From: Pseudomonadota bacterium
GTDB taxonomy: Bacteria; Pseudomonadota; Alphaproteobacteria; Rhizobiales; Hyphomicrobiaceae
Direction: 5' to 3'
DNA: 64,000 nucleotides
Assembly: GCA_018242215.1 (NCBI GenBank)
Contig: JAFECG010000020.1
Coordinates: 62,001 to 126,000, forward strand
This document shows, one piece after another, positions 25,329 through 35,291 of the stretch (within the stretch, counting starts at the first letter, position 1; every line of letters starts with the position of its first letter). Position numbers and translations under genes: made by a program. The notes under the pieces are model-generated. The model searched no databases and was not told the origin of the DNA. It saw only the letters and a program-made list of their open reading frames with translations.

Positions 25329-26774
25329 ATGAGTCATACTTATCCGGTCATTCTGTCGGGCGGTTCGGGCACGCGGCTTTGGCCCCTCTCCCGAGCGATG
25401 TATCCGAAGCAATTCATTCGCTTCTTCAACGGGCAGGCATCTTCGTTCCTCGGTTCGGCGCTGATGCGTCTGCCGCGCGACGCAGGCTTCGAACGGCCGA
25501 TCCTTCTCTGCAATAACGATCACCGCTTTCTCGTTCGCGAGGAAGTCGAACGCGCAGGCATCGATCCGCGCGCCATCATTCTGGAGCCCATCGCGCGCAA
25601 TACAGCGCCGGCGATCGCAGTCGCGGCGCTTCTTGCATTGAAAGATGATCCCGAGGCAATCCTTGCCGTCATGCCTTCGGACCACGTCATTTCCGACGAC
25701 GCTCGGTTCGCAGAGACGATCCGCAAGGCGGCCGAAGTTGCAGCGACGGGAAAGCTCGTCCTCTTCGGGATCACGCCGACGGAATCCCACACGGGTTATG
25801 GCTACATCAAGCGCGGCGCTTCGCTTCCGGAGTTCGACGGGGTTGCCTTCGGTGTCGACAGCTTCGCCGAGAAGCCGGATCGCGCTACGGCCGAAAGATA
25901 TCTCAGCGAAGGCTCCTATCTCTGGAACAGCGGCATATTTGCGCTCGACGCCAAAACCTATCTCTCGGAGATCGAACGCTATGAGCCAACAATTTTAGAC
26001 GCAGCGCGCGCTGCCTTGGATGGTGCCAGCGAGGACCTCGGCTTTTTGCGCCTCGACAAAGCCGGTTTCGCGATCGCGCCCAACATATCGATCGACTACG
26101 CGGTGATGGAGAAGACGACGAAGGCGGCCATCCTGCCGATCGACGTCGGCTGGAATGACGTGGGCTCCTGGTCATCGCTGTGGGACATCGCTCCACGAGA
26201 TGACAAGGGCAACTTCATCCGGGGCGAAGCCGTTCTGGAAGACACCGAAGGCTGCTACGTCCATTCCGAGAAGTCCATCGTCTCGACGATCGGCGTCAAC
26301 GATCTCGTGATCGTCAATACGCCCGATGCGCTGCTCGTGGCCGACAAAAGCCGGGCGCAGGACGTTTCGAAAGTCGTGCAACGCCTGAAGCAGACGAACC
26401 GCAAAGAACAGGAGCAGCACCTTAGAAACTACCGCCCGTGGGGATATTTCGAGACGCTGAACATCGGCCCACGTTTCCAGGTCAAGCTGCTGCACGTGAA
26501 GCCGGGCGGCAAGCTCTCGATGCAAATGCACCATCACCGTTCGGAGCACTGGATCGTCGTACAGGGAACGGCGCAGGTCGTGATCGGCGAGAAGGAACAG
26601 CTCGTGCGCGAGAACGAGAGCGTCTACATCTTCGCGACGCAATGGCACCGGCTCGAAAATCCCGGCAAGGTCCCCGTCGAGATCATCGAAGTGCAGATCG
26701 GCTCGTATCTCGGCGAGGACGACATCTTGCGCACCGACGACGTCTACAATCGTCAGCCCGAAGAGACGAAATAG
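25329..26774 (+). CDS. manC: mannose-1-phosphate guanylyltransferase / mannose-6-phosphate isomerase
   Basis: This 481-residue bifunctional type II PMI protein has the nucleotidyltransferase motif GGSGTRLWPLSR at the N-terminus, FAEKPD, and NSGIFAL. A C-terminal cupin domain includes RPWGYFETLN, VKPGGKLSMQMHHHRSEHW and the metal-binding histidines. It makes GDP-mannose from mannose 1-phosphate plus GTP and interconverts mannose 6-phosphate and fructose 6-phosphate, feeding surface polysaccharide synthesis. The start ATG follows a GGGGGAGA sequence. It is convergent with pssA, with 25 bases between the stops. Confidence 0.95.
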   Translation: MSHTYPVILSGGSGTRLWPLSRAMYPKQFIRFFNGQASSFLGSALMRLPRDAGFERPILLCNNDHRFLVREEVERAGIDPRAIILEPIARNTAPAIAVAALLALKDDPEAILAVMPSDHVISDDARFAETIRKAAEVAATGKLVLFGITPTESHTGYGYIKRGASLPEFDGVAFGVDSFAEKPDRATAERYLSEGSYLWNSGIFALDAKTYLSEIERYEPTILDAARAALDGASEDLGFLRLDKAGFAIAPNISIDYAVMEKTTKAAILPIDVGWNDVGSWSSLWDIAPRDDKGNFIRGEAVLEDTEGCYVHSEKSIVSTIGVNDLVIVNTPDALLVADKSRAQDVSKVVQRLKQTNRKEQEQHLRNYRPWGYFETLNIGPRFQVKLLHVKPGGKLSMQMHHHRSEHWIVVQGTAQVVIGEKEQLVRENESVYIFATQWHRLENPGKVPVEIIEVQIGSYLGEDDILRTDDVYNRQPEETK

Positions 26775-26799
26775 CCAGGCGGCGGGCGACGGCCCGAAC

Positions 26800-27717
26800 T
26801 CATTTCGTCGGATCGGAAGGACGGAACGCGAAGACGCGTCCCGTCGATTTCGGTTCGCCAGCGGAGGGATTGTCTTTCGGCTCGGACGTCGCCGAAGCGG
26901 CCGACAACGCCGCGCTCTCGCCTTCGCTCTTGTCTCGGAAAGCCCGCCAGCTGAGCGGTATGACACCGAGATAAAGGCACGTCAGCACCGTCAGCGTTTC
27001 GTAGGGATAGGTGAAGAGAAACGCAACGACGCCGATCGCGACGACGAAGATCGGAAGCACCCATTCACGACCGACGCGCTCACCCAGCAACTTGCCGGAA
27101 TATGTCGGGATGGTCGAAACCATCATGAAGGCGATGAAGACCGTGTAGACGAGCACGACTTTCAGTGCCCACAGCGATTTCGTTTCATCGATGCCGAGCT
27201 GATAGAGATAGAGCGGCAGAAGCACGGCAATCGCCGCGGCAGGGGTCGGCATGCCCATGAAATAGTTCGACTGCCACCTCGGCTTTTCCTCTTCGAGCGC
27301 CGCGTTGAAACGCGCGAGGCGGAGCGCGGAAGCAAGCGCGAAGATCATCACGCAGATCCAGCCGGCGCTTTTCAAGTCGCCGAGGCCCCAGTTGAAAATC
27401 AGGAACGCGGGCGCAACGCCGAAGTTGACGAAATCCGCGAGACTGTCGAGTTCGGCGCCGAAACGGGACGACGCCTTGAGCAGCCGGGCGATGCGGCCGT
27501 CAATGCCGTCAAGACAGGCCGCGAAGACGATTGCGACGACCGCCAGATCATAGCGGCCCTCGATCCCCATGCGGATTGATGTCAGGCCGGCACAAAGTCC
27601 CAGAAGCGTGAAGAAATTCGGAACGAGCATACGCACCGGAACGCGCCGGTGACGAAAAAGAGACCGGCGCCTGCGACGGCGCGTTTCGGTCTCGATAAAT
27701 GGTTCCTCGGTGTCCAT
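26800..27717 (-). CDS. pssA: CDP-diacylglycerol--serine O-phosphatidyltransferase
   Basis: This 305-residue membrane enzyme has an Arg-rich N-terminus (about 13-29) and the CDP-alcohol phosphotransferase motif DGIDGRIARLLKASSRFGAELDSLADFVNFG. Six to eight hydrophobic segments and a Ser/Glu-rich cytoplasmic tail (about 250-305) follow. It makes phosphatidylserine from CDP-diacylglycerol and serine. The decarboxylase gene is just upstream on the same strand (67 bases), so both steps to phosphatidylethanolamine form one operon. Confidence 0.93.
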   Translation of the reverse strand: MDTEEPFIETETRRRRRRSLFRHRRVPVRMLVPNFFTLLGLCAGLTSIRMGIEGRYDLAVVAIVFAACLDGIDGRIARLLKASSRFGAELDSLADFVNFGVAPAFLIFNWGLGDLKSAGWICVMIFALASALRLARFNAALEEEKPRWQSNYFMGMPTPAAAIAVLLPLYLYQLGIDETKSLWALKVVLVYTVFIAFMMVSTIPTYSGKLLGERVGREWVLPIFVVAIGVVAFLFTYPYETLTVLTCLYLGVIPLSWRAFRDKSEGESAALSAASATSEPKDNPSAGEPKSTGRVFAFRPSDPTK

Positions 27718-27784
27718 GGCAGCCTCCTTGCTCCATGTCGAAGCCGTCGAGAGAGTGGCCGGCTAGTTCTTAAACCGGGCTAAA

Positions 27785-28498
27785 TCAGGCTCGACGGGCT
27801 TCGCGTTCCGGCTCCGACGACTGAAGATCCGCCAAAACCGTTTCACCCGCAACCGCACGCTGGCCGACGCTGACGAGGGCCGATTTACCGGGCGGCAGAT
27901 AAATGTCGACGCGCGAACCGAAGCGGATCAGGCCGAATCGCTGGCCGACGCCGAGGGTGTCACCGATCTCGGAAAAGGTCACGATCCGTCGGGCCACGAG
28001 GCCGGCGATTTGCACCACTCCGACGTCGCCGTCGGTCGGTGTTTCGATGACGAGGATGCGCCGTTCGTTGTCCTCGCTTGCCTTGTCGAGGGCAGCATTC
28101 AGGAAGGCTCCGGGGACGTACAGCGAACGAATGATCCGCCCCGCCACCGGCGAACGGTTGATGTGAACATCAAAAATCGACAGAAATGTCGAGATGCGCA
28201 CGCGCTCTTCCGAGCCGAGGCCAAGCTCGGCCGGAGGCATGATCTTTTCGATGCCGGAGATTTTGCCGTCCGCCGCCGACACGACGAGGCCGGGCCGCAG
28301 CGGCGTGACCCGCAAAGGGTCGCGGAAGAAGTAGACGATCCAGGCGGTAATGCCGGCGCATAGCCAGCCGAGCGGCGGGTAAACGAAAAAGAACAGCAGG
28401 GTTACCGCAGCGCCGATCGCTATGAACTTGTGTCCATCGGGATGCACGGGCGAGAGCTGGTCGAAAATCGTATCAAGAATGCCGTGACCCTCGGACAC
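27785..28498 (-). CDS. psd: phosphatidylserine decarboxylase proenzyme
   Basis: This 237-residue short-form decarboxylase has two N-terminal membrane segments (about 22-56), FLSIFDVHINRSPVAG, and the self-cleavage site near the C-terminus in RFGSRVD, where the serine becomes the pyruvoyl cofactor. It decarboxylates phosphatidylserine to phosphatidylethanolamine in the inner membrane. It is the first gene of the psd-pssA pair, and degP lies 43 bases upstream on the same strand. The C-terminal tail after the pyruvoyl region is Glu/Ser-rich and variable. Confidence 0.94.
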   Translation of the reverse strand: MSEGHGILDTIFDQLSPVHPDGHKFIAIGAAVTLLFFFVYPPLGWLCAGITAWIVYFFRDPLRVTPLRPGLVVSAADGKISGIEKIMPPAELGLGSEERVRISTFLSIFDVHINRSPVAGRIIRSLYVPGAFLNAALDKASEDNERRILVIETPTDGDVGVVQIAGLVARRIVTFSEIGDTLGVGQRFGLIRFGSRVDIYLPPGKSALVSVGQRAVAGETVLADLQSSEPEREARRA

Positions 28499-28541
28499 GA
28501 ATTACCTCCTGGCGTGAATTTCAGATGGCGTTACACGCTGC

Positions 28542-30005
28542 TTACGATACGGGCACGGCGACGAAGCGAAGGTCGCCCTTCGAATCTTCGACACGCAGCA
28601 GAACAGCCTTGCGGCCTGCCTTTTTCACCTTCTCGATGCTCTTTGCAACGTCGTCGGGATCCGAGACGCTGTCCTGCGCCGCTTCGACAATCACGTCGCC
28701 AGGCTTCAGGCCCTTCGTGGCCGCCGGGCTCTGCGGGTCGACGGCTTCGACGACGACGCCTTTGGTCTTGTCATCAAAGCCGTATTTCTTACGCAGAGCA
28801 TCGGTCAAAGGCGAGAGCTTCAGACCGATGATAGAAGAGCCTTTGGGGTCTTCCTGGTCCGTGCCGCTGTCGTTCTTGAGATCGCTGGCGTTATCGTCGT
28901 CCTCTTCGAGGCGGCCGACGGTCACCTCTGTGTTCTGCTTCTTGCCCTTGCGCAGAAGCTCGACATCGACCGCCTTGCCGATCGGTGCCTGTGCGACGAT
29001 CTTCGGCAAGCCACGCATGCTCGTAACCTCTTTGCCGTCGAACTTCAGGATCACGTCGCCCGGCTCCAGCCCTGCCTTCGACGCGGGGCTGTTCGGCGTG
29101 ACGGCAGCAACGAGGGCGCCGGCGGTTTCGGGCAAGCCAAGGGTTTCCGCGATGTCATCCGTGACGGACTGAATCTTGACGCCGAGCCAGCCGCGCCGAA
29201 CCTCGCCGTATTGTTTCAGCTGATCGATGACGTTCGAGACGGTATTCGAGGGAACAGCAAAGCCGATACCGATCGAGCCGCCCGTCGGCGAAATGATCGC
29301 CGTGTTCACGCCGATGACCTCGCCGTTCATGTTGAACAATGGACCGCCGGAATTGCCCTTGTTGATCGCGGCATCGGTCTGCAGGTAATCGTCATAAGGA
29401 CCTGAGTTGATGTCCCGGCTCTTGGCCGAGATGATGCCCATCGACACGGAGCCGCCGAGGCCGAACGGGTTGCCGATGGCCATGACCCAGTCGCCGACCT
29501 CTATGGCATCGGAGTCCCCGAACTTCACATCGGCGAGCGGTTTTTTCGGCGTGACCTTGAGCAGCGCAAGATCCGCCTTCGTATCCCGGCCCACGATCTT
29601 GTCGACGACGAGCTTCGAGCCGTCGTGAAAATTCACGTCGATTTCCTCGGCGCCTTCGATGACGTGGTTGTTCGTTACGATCAGCCCTTCCTTGCCGTCG
29701 ATGACAAAGCCCGAGCCGAGCGAAGAGATCTTGCGGTCTTCGTGCGGGACGCCGCCGCGCTTGTTGAAGAAGTCATCGAAGAAGTCTTCGAACGGCGCGC
29801 CTTTCGGCACCTTCGGAAGTGGCGTCCCAGCGGGCCCCTTCACGGTTTGCGAGGTCGAGATATTGACGACGGCGTTCGAGAGGCTTTTGGCGAGCGGGGC
29901 GACCGATGCGGGGCCGTACTGGAATGTCTCCCCTACGGCGCCCGCCATGCCGAACAGAAAACTGAGCCCCAGGCCGATAACAAGCGCCGAACCCTTCCTG
30001 ATCAT
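28542..30005 (-). CDS. degP: DegP/Do-family periplasmic serine protease
   Basis: This 487-residue protein starts at an ATG whose GGAG site lies about ten bases upstream; the TTG five codons earlier is rejected. A signal sequence (8-24) precedes a trypsin-like domain with His114, Asp145 and Ser219 (NNHVI, DLALL, GNSGGPLF). Two PDZ domains follow (about 250-350 and 385-480) with an Asp/Glu-rich linker between them. DegP enzymes degrade or hold misfolded envelope proteins. It lies downstream of hflK-hflC-DUF2065 on the same strand, a common arrangement. Confidence 0.94.
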   Translation of the reverse strand: MIRKGSALVIGLGLSFLFGMAGAVGETFQYGPASVAPLAKSLSNAVVNISTSQTVKGPAGTPLPKVPKGAPFEDFFDDFFNKRGGVPHEDRKISSLGSGFVIDGKEGLIVTNNHVIEGAEEIDVNFHDGSKLVVDKIVGRDTKADLALLKVTPKKPLADVKFGDSDAIEVGDWVMAIGNPFGLGGSVSMGIISAKSRDINSGPYDDYLQTDAAINKGNSGGPLFNMNGEVIGVNTAIISPTGGSIGIGFAVPSNTVSNVIDQLKQYGEVRRGWLGVKIQSVTDDIAETLGLPETAGALVAAVTPNSPASKAGLEPGDVILKFDGKEVTSMRGLPKIVAQAPIGKAVDVELLRKGKKQNTEVTVGRLEEDDDNASDLKNDSGTDQEDPKGSSIIGLKLSPLTDALRKKYGFDDKTKGVVVEAVDPQSPAATKGLKPGDVIVEAAQDSVSDPDDVAKSIEKVKKAGRKAVLLRVEDSKGDLRFVAVPVS

Positions 30006-30127
30006 CGCGAAGAACTCCAAATCTGAGCAGCCGCTGCCGCCAAGCCCGCTAGCTCGCGCAACATCGAAGCATGAACAAGGCAGGGTAGCATACTGCGCAG
30101 ACGCGGGGATAACTCGGCGTTCGACCT

Positions 30128-30313
30128 TTATCCCCGGGCGATCCAGACGACAAATACGCCAACCGCCACTGCGGCGACGGCGCAGACCTGAATGCGCCCC
30201 GTGCTGAAAGTCGCAATTTCTTCAACGGCCCGCCGCGCCGTCCGAGGCGCGGCAGCCCACAAAAGCCCTTCAAGAACAAGGGCGATGCCGAGGCCAGCGA
30301 GGAGATCGTTCAT
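30128..30313 (-). CDS. DUF2065 small membrane protein
   Basis: This encodes 61 residues with two hydrophobic helices (about 4-20 and 42-59) joined by a short charged loop, and GIALVLEGLLWAAAP near the N-terminus, as in DUF2065 (YjeT in Escherichia coli). Its start overlaps the hflC stop (ATGA), so it is translationally coupled to the HflKC complex genes. The function is unknown; its constant place after hflC suggests a role with that complex. Confidence 0.88.
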   Translation of the reverse strand: MNDLLAGLGIALVLEGLLWAAAPRTARRAVEEIATFSTGRIQVCAVAAVAVGVFVVWIARG

Positions 30314-31215
30314 CGCTGGGGCGCAGGCGCTGGCGGCGCCGTGGACGGAGCCTTGCCGCTCGGGTCTTCAAAATACCGGAAGAACTGGCTGTTCGGCGAG
30401 AGCAGCATGCGCGTGTCGTCGGGCTTCAGCGCCGTCGTGTAGGCCTGCATCGACCGGTAGAAGCGGAAGAAGTCCGGGTCCTGGCCAAAGGCCTCCGCGA
30501 AGATGCGGCTTCTTTGGGCTTCGCCATCGCCGCGAATTTCATCGGACTTCTGCGTCGCTGTGGCTTTGATGATCGTCACATCCTTGTCGGCGTTGGCGCG
30601 AACGCGATTGCTCTCGGCTTCGCCCTCCGCGCGCAGCTCCGTCGCCTCGCGGACGCGGTCCGCGCGCATGCGGTCATAAACCTTGACGAGGTTTTCCTTC
30701 GGAAGATCGGCACGCTTGATACGGACATCGACGACTTCGAGGCCATAGTCGCGGCCTTCCTTGTTCACCTGATCCGCGATCTGCTTCATCAGGCTTTCGC
30801 GCTTGTCCTTTACGACCTCCTGCAAAGTAGCGGATCCGAGAACGCGGCGGATTTCCGATTCGATCAGCGGGCCGACGACTTCGCGCACGCGTTCCTCGTA
30901 GCGGACGTTCTGATAGAACTTCAACAAGTTGACGATACGATAGCGCGCGTAAGCGTCGACGATGAGACGCTGTTGATCGGCCGCCGTCACTTCCTGCTCG
31001 GTGGTGTCGAGATCAAGGATGCGCTTATCGAACTTTTCGACGCTATCGATGAACGGCACCTTCCACTTGAGGCCCGGCGTCGTAATCGCCGGCAGCGGTT
31101 CGCCGAAGCGAAGGACGAGTGCCTGCTCGTTCTGATGGACGATGAAAGCGGACGAGTAGAGCGCCAGCGCACCAAGGCCCAACACGGCGAGAATGAAAGC
31201 GAAGAACGAACGCAT
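30310..31215 (-). CDS. hflC: HflC, membrane protease modulator
   Basis: This 301-residue SPFH/band-7 protein has an N-terminal signal anchor (about 5-22), HQNEQALVLRFGEP, a long alpha-helical stretch rich in Arg/Glu/Ala (about 170-260), and a Pro/Ala-rich tail. With HflK it forms a cage around the FtsH protease in the inner membrane and limits its action. The ATG at 31215 has GGAG nine bases upstream, and the gene starts one base after the hflK stop. The frame back to 31323 overlaps hflK and is not used. Confidence 0.94.
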   Translation of the reverse strand: MRSFFAFILAVLGLGALALYSSAFIVHQNEQALVLRFGEPLPAITTPGLKWKVPFIDSVEKFDKRILDLDTTEQEVTAADQQRLIVDAYARYRIVNLLKFYQNVRYEERVREVVGPLIESEIRRVLGSATLQEVVKDKRESLMKQIADQVNKEGRDYGLEVVDVRIKRADLPKENLVKVYDRMRADRVREATELRAEGEAESNRVRANADKDVTIIKATATQKSDEIRGDGEAQRSRIFAEAFGQDPDFFRFYRSMQAYTTALKPDDTRMLLSPNSQFFRYFEDPSGKAPSTAPPAPAPQR

Positions 31216-31216
31216 G

Positions 31217-32437
31217 TTATTTCGCTCCATCCGTGCTGCTGGTCGACGACTGATCCGGCTGCGGTTCGGTATCGCGCTTCTGAAGCTGCTCGAGCGGCAG
31301 GAACGGCACGATGCCCTGACCATTGCCCTTCTGATCGACGATGATCTTGTCGGCGCCCGAAAGCACCTTCTCCTGCATTTCCAGGTAGAGACGTTCTCGC
31401 GTCACGTCGGGAGCCTTCTTGTATTCGTCGTAGACCTTCAGGAAGCGTGCAGCCTGACCGGTTGCTTCCGCGACCGTCTGATCGCGATACCCTTCGGCTG
31501 CGGCCACGATCCGATCGGCATCGCCGTGGGCGCGGGGAACGACCTGGTCGGCGTAGGTTTGCGCCTGCTTGATCAGTGTTTCTTTTTCTTGAGCCGCGGC
31601 CGCGACGGCACGGAACGAACTGATGACCTCTTCCGGCGGATCGACCTCCTTGAGCTGAATCTGATCGATCTTGATTCCGGCCCCATAGGTGTCGAGTGTC
31701 TTCTGCATCACTTTCTGCACGGATTCCTGCGTCTGCTGACGGCCTCCGGTCAGCAGCGGCTGCAGGTTCGACTGGCCGACGACCTCGCGCATCGCGCTCT
31801 CGGCGACTTCGCGAACCGTCGTCTCCGGCTGCGCGATATTGAAGAGGTATTGCTTGACGCCGGTATCGCCGTCAGGCGTGCTGGCGTCCTTGTCGAGCTT
31901 GATGCGCCAGAACACGACGAAACGGACATCGACAACGCTTCCGTCACCGGTCAGCATCAGGCCGCTGTCCTGTCCGCCGACGATGCTGCGACCCGCACCG
32001 ACCTCGATGGTGCGCTGCTGCGTCACCTGCGGAAGCCGGACTTCCTCGATCGGGTATGGCAGGCGCCAGTGGAGACCCGGCCCTTCCCAGCGGTTGTATT
32101 TACCGAAGCGCATGACGATGCCCTGCTCGTCGGGATTCACGCGAAAGAAGAATCCGTAGAACGCCACGCCCGCCAGCAGCAGCATCGCGATCAGGAAGAG
32201 GAATGGTTTGGGCACGCCGCCGCTGAAGCCGCCGCCGCCACCGCCGTTGCCGCCGCCGCCGCGCATCACCTGACGCATGCGGTCCTGGCCACGGCGTAGA
32301 ATTTCATCGAGATCGGGAGGCTCCTTGCCGCCTCCGCCGCCACCTGTCGGGCCCCACGGCCCCTGGCCCCAGGGACCACCTTTACGGCCGCCGTTTCCCC
32401 CACTGCCGCCGCTACCGCCTTGACTACTCCAGGGCAT
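31217..32437 (-). CDS. hflK: HflK, membrane protease modulator
   Basis: This 406-residue partner of HflC has a Gly-rich N-terminal cytoplasmic segment (about 1-70), one membrane helix (PFLFLIAMLLLAGVAFYGFFF), and the SPFH domain with NPDEQGIVMRFGKY. A long helix with AEGYRDQTVAEATGQAARFL and a polar Ser/Thr tail follow. It is the first gene of the hflK-hflC-DUF2065-degP block. The 238 bases between it and folA show no clear gene. Confidence 0.94.
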   Translation of the reverse strand: MPWSSQGGSGGSGGNGGRKGGPWGQGPWGPTGGGGGGKEPPDLDEILRRGQDRMRQVMRGGGGNGGGGGGFSGGVPKPFLFLIAMLLLAGVAFYGFFFRVNPDEQGIVMRFGKYNRWEGPGLHWRLPYPIEEVRLPQVTQQRTIEVGAGRSIVGGQDSGLMLTGDGSVVDVRFVVFWRIKLDKDASTPDGDTGVKQYLFNIAQPETTVREVAESAMREVVGQSNLQPLLTGGRQQTQESVQKVMQKTLDTYGAGIKIDQIQLKEVDPPEEVISSFRAVAAAAQEKETLIKQAQTYADQVVPRAHGDADRIVAAAEGYRDQTVAEATGQAARFLKVYDEYKKAPDVTRERLYLEMQEKVLSGADKIIVDQKGNGQGIVPFLPLEQLQKRDTEPQPDQSSTSSTDGAK

Positions 32438-32675
32438 AAATCAGGGCCTCTTTTTGGTGTTGAGCTGAAGTTCGAGATAGCGCCCCCTGCCTTCTGAGCC
32501 GTTGGCGGCCGCCGAGCGGCGCCGGATGTAAGTCATTCACTGTAAAGGCCCGAGCGAGGTCATTTGTTATGAACGGGCAGCTTATAGGGCACGGCCCCGC
32601 TGATCGCAAATTCCCGTTGGTTTGGCTAATCGCAATTTGGGGGGCGCCAGCGCACCTTCAAGGGCACGGCCCGCT

Positions 32676-33200
32676 TCAAGCTTCCTGCTTTTGCCGATCG
32701 TAGACAAAAAGGGTCGACGCGTGGTCGTCACGCGGCCCTTTCGGCAGGGGTTCGCGGCTCGTCTCGAGCCATTCGCCGGCGTCGAGGGGCGAAAAATGCC
32801 GATCACCCTCAACGCTTGCGTGAACGCAGGTCAGGTAAATACGATCCGCGACAGGAAACGCGGCGTCATAGATCTCCGCGCCCCCAATAACCATGATCTC
32901 GTCGGCACCGCTTGTTTTTGCAAGGACACGCGCGAGGGTCAGGGCATCGGTCACGGTCTCGCAGGTCGAGACGCCTGCGACCTCGAACGCGGAATCGCGC
33001 GTCACGACGATATTATCGCGGCCGTCGAGCGGTTTGCCGATCGATTGGAACGTCTTGCGCCCCATGACGATCGGCTTTCCCATCGTCAGCCTGCGAAATG
33101 TTTTCAAATCGGACGACAGCCGCCACGGCAAGGCACCGGCCCTGCCGATGACGCCATTTTCAGATACGGCAACAATAAGGGAAACGAGCGTGTCATTCAT
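32676..33200 (-). CDS. folA: dihydrofolate reductase
   Basis: This 174-residue enzyme has SLIVAVSENGVIGRAGALPWRLSSDLKTF at the N-terminus (Trp and the catalytic Asp of the active site), MGRKTFQSIG and IMVIGGAEIYDAAF for NADPH binding. It regenerates tetrahydrofolate, which thymidylate synthase, encoded just upstream, consumes. The start at 33200 fits family length; an ATG at 33212 is also in frame, and neither has a strong ribosome-binding site. Confidence 0.95.
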   Translation of the reverse strand: MNDTLVSLIVAVSENGVIGRAGALPWRLSSDLKTFRRLTMGKPIVMGRKTFQSIGKPLDGRDNIVVTRDSAFEVAGVSTCETVTDALTLARVLAKTSGADEIMVIGGAEIYDAAFPVADRIYLTCVHASVEGDRHFSPLDAGEWLETSREPLPKGPRDDHASTLFVYDRQKQEA

Positions 33201-33226
33201 CGGCGACCGCATAGCATTTTTGATTG

Positions 33227-33265
33227 GTGCCGGCGACTCCGCTTCGCGGAGCCGGCCGCCGGCAC
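33227..33265. repeat. palindromic repeat between folA and thyA
   Basis: Outer arms GTGCCGGC / GCCGGCAC enclose an inner hairpin CTCCGC-TTC-GCGGAG. The asymmetric core GCGACTCC...GGAGCCGGCCGC is shared with the two tandem units inside the ssrA spacer (35292-35400). The rest of the 174-base gap shows nothing further. Confidence 0.75.
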
Positions 33266-33374
33266 ACGCGGGCGTCTTCGTTCTTTGCTTGTCATCACGG
33301 CGGAGGTCGGGATCTAGTCAAGTCGAAAGCTCGGCTGGTTGTCGGCTTGCCGGCGTGACGGCATAGATCAATGC

Positions 33375-34169
33375 TTACACCGCCACCGGCGCTTTGATGT
33401 GTGGCCAGGGATCGTAGCCTGAAAGCTCGAAATCCTCGTACTTGAAATCGAAGATCGATGTGACGGCGGGATTGATCTTCATCTCCGGCAGTGGACGAGG
33501 CTCGCGCGAAAGCTGAAGGTCCGCCTGCTCGACGTGATTGAGATAAAGGTGGGCATCGCCGAAGGTGTGCACGAACTCGCCGGGCTTCAGCCCTGTCACC
33601 TGAGCCATCATCATCGTCAGCAGCGCGTAGCTCGCGATGTTGAACGGAACACCGAGGAAGATGTCGGCAGAGCGCTGGTAGAGCTGGCATGACAGGCGGC
33701 CGTCGGCGACGTAGAACTGGAACAGGCAGTGGCAAGGCGCCAGCGCCATCCGGGACAAATCACCAGGGTTCCAGGCCGTCACGATGATGCGGCGCGAATC
33801 CGGGTTGCGCTTCAGGTCCGAGACGGCGCCCTCAATCTGGTCGATCGTCGTGCCGTCAGCCGCCTCCCAGCTTCGCCATTGCTTGCCGTAGACGGGACCG
33901 AGGTTGCCTTCGGCGTCCGCCCATTCGTCCCAGATGCTAACGCCATGCTGCTTGAGATACTGCGTGTTCGTCGCGCCTGAAAGGAACCAGAGTAGTTCGA
34001 CGATGATCGACTTCACGTGCAGCTTCTTCGTCGTGACGAGCGGAAAACCCTTGGCAAGATCGAAGCGCATCTGATGGCCGAACACAGAAAGCGTGCCCGT
34101 GCCGGTGCGATCGGTCTTCGTGACGCCTTCCGTGCGCACGCGGCGCAAGAGATCGAGATATGCCTGCAT
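33375..34169 (-). CDS. thyA: thymidylate synthase
   Basis: This 264-residue ThyA begins [11 protein letters not shown] and carries [11 protein letters not shown], the catalytic cysteine in [12 protein letters not shown], the [19 protein letters not shown] substrate block and a C-terminal KAPVAV close to the usual valine end. It methylates dUMP to dTMP, turning methylene-tetrahydrofolate into dihydrofolate, which FolA recycles. The start at 34169 matches E. coli ThyA length exactly; the longer frame to 34526 merely overlaps the CPBP gene. Confidence 0.96.
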   Translation of the reverse strand: MQAYLDLLRRVRTEGVTKTDRTGTGTLSVFGHQMRFDLAKGFPLVTTKKLHVKSIIVELLWFLSGATNTQYLKQHGVSIWDEWADAEGNLGPVYGKQWRSWEAADGTTIDQIEGAVSDLKRNPDSRRIIVTAWNPGDLSRMALAPCHCLFQFYVADGRLSCQLYQRSADIFLGVPFNIASYALLTMMMAQVTGLKPGEFVHTFGDAHLYLNHVEQADLQLSREPRPLPEMKINPAVTSIFDFKYEDFELSGYDPWPHIKAPVAV

Positions 34170-34201
34170 GAGATGAGCACTAATCGATTCTGTGACGTCC
34201 T

Positions 34202-34990
34202 TCAGCCCGTCGCCAGCGAAGTGCTCGGTGCGAAGGCCATCATGAGGATGATCATGGAGTTGTAGGCACCATGGCAGATCATCGGCGTGAGCAGGCTTCC
34301 CGTCCGTTCGCGCAGCCAAGCAAGGTAAAGCCCAATGAAGGCGATCGCGGCTAGCCCGTACACTGAATAGTTGGCGTGGAGGAGGGCCCACGACGATGCC
34401 GTGATGACGGCGGCGCCCGCGAACCCCAACGGCGATCGCCTGAGCGCTCCGAAAATAAGCCCGCGAAAGAGAAGCTCTTCCGCCAGCGGCGCGCCGATCC
34501 CAGCGGCGACCAGGATAAGCCACCAAGTCCGCGATTGCATCATTTCGGCGAAGGGCTGCAGATCGTGGCGAAGCGCGTTCGGATCGAAGGCGAACACCAC
34601 TGCGGCGAAAGCGGTTGCGAGCGAAATCAGCGCAATGACGGCCAACGCCAGCGTCGTGATGCCCCCCGCGGGCATACCGAAGCGCAAGAATGTGCCTCCA
34701 GCGAAGCGTCGCCAGACGCTATTGACCACCAGCACCGAGATGATCGTGACGATCTGGAAGGCGAAGAGAGAACTGGCGACCCTTCCCGTGAAGAGCGCCT
34801 CAGGCTCCCCTGCGGCAAATGCGCGGGCCTGGTGGATACCGCTCCAGACATCGAACGCAGAGCCTGCGGCATTTCCCGCAGAAGAGGCCACGAAAATGAT
34901 TGCGACGGCGAGCAAAGCCGCAATGAGGACGCCTATCCAGGTCTGAATTCGATTTTCCACCGAGGTCCTATTTTGCGACGAAACGCTCAC
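34202..34990 (-). CDS. CPBP (CAAX/Abi) family intramembrane protease
   Basis: This 262-residue multi-pass membrane protein has about seven hydrophobic segments. The family's catalytic motifs are EELLFRG (171-177), His205 in LLHANYS, and a final CHGAYNS block. Bacterial CPBP proteins are related to the prenyl-protein protease Rce1; some protect against bacteriocins or process peptides, and most have no known substrate. No bacteriocin genes lie nearby. It is followed by thyA after 32 bases on the same strand. Confidence 0.88.
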   Translation of the reverse strand: MSVSSQNRTSVENRIQTWIGVLIAALLAVAIIFVASSAGNAAGSAFDVWSGIHQARAFAAGEPEALFTGRVASSLFAFQIVTIISVLVVNSVWRRFAGGTFLRFGMPAGGITTLALAVIALISLATAFAAVVFAFDPNALRHDLQPFAEMMQSRTWWLILVAAGIGAPLAEELLFRGLIFGALRRSPLGFAGAAVITASSWALLHANYSVYGLAAIAFIGLYLAWLRERTGSLLTPMICHGAYNSMIILMMAFAPSTSLATG

Positions 34991-35291
34991 TTTATCGGGT
35001 CTCCGTCTCGCCGAGCGCCTGAATTCCCAGGGGACTAGTCCGCTGCGTGATTAGATATGCCAAAATATGGCGCCAGACGGAACGGCCGCGGCTCCCTGAT
35101 CTCCACAACGCAACAAGCCGCCGTCACTGCGGGGTCACAGGTTTTCGGAGACAACGGGTGGTCCAGTGCTGAAACGCTTTTTTTCGTAAGCTTTGCCCCC
35201 TATATTCGGAGGGCTGGCTTGCCAGCTATGGCGATAAACGCGGTCGTAATAAGCCGATCGGACCCGGGGGCGGTACCCGGCGCCTCCACCA

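Noticed and set aside
31193-32299. Long plus-strand frame antisense to hflK
   Set aside because: It is caused by the GC-rich codon pattern of hflK, whose motifs are complete on the minus strand.
32200-32430. GCC/CCG-rich stretch that looks like a simple repeat
   Set aside because: It encodes the normal Gly-rich N-terminus of HflK.
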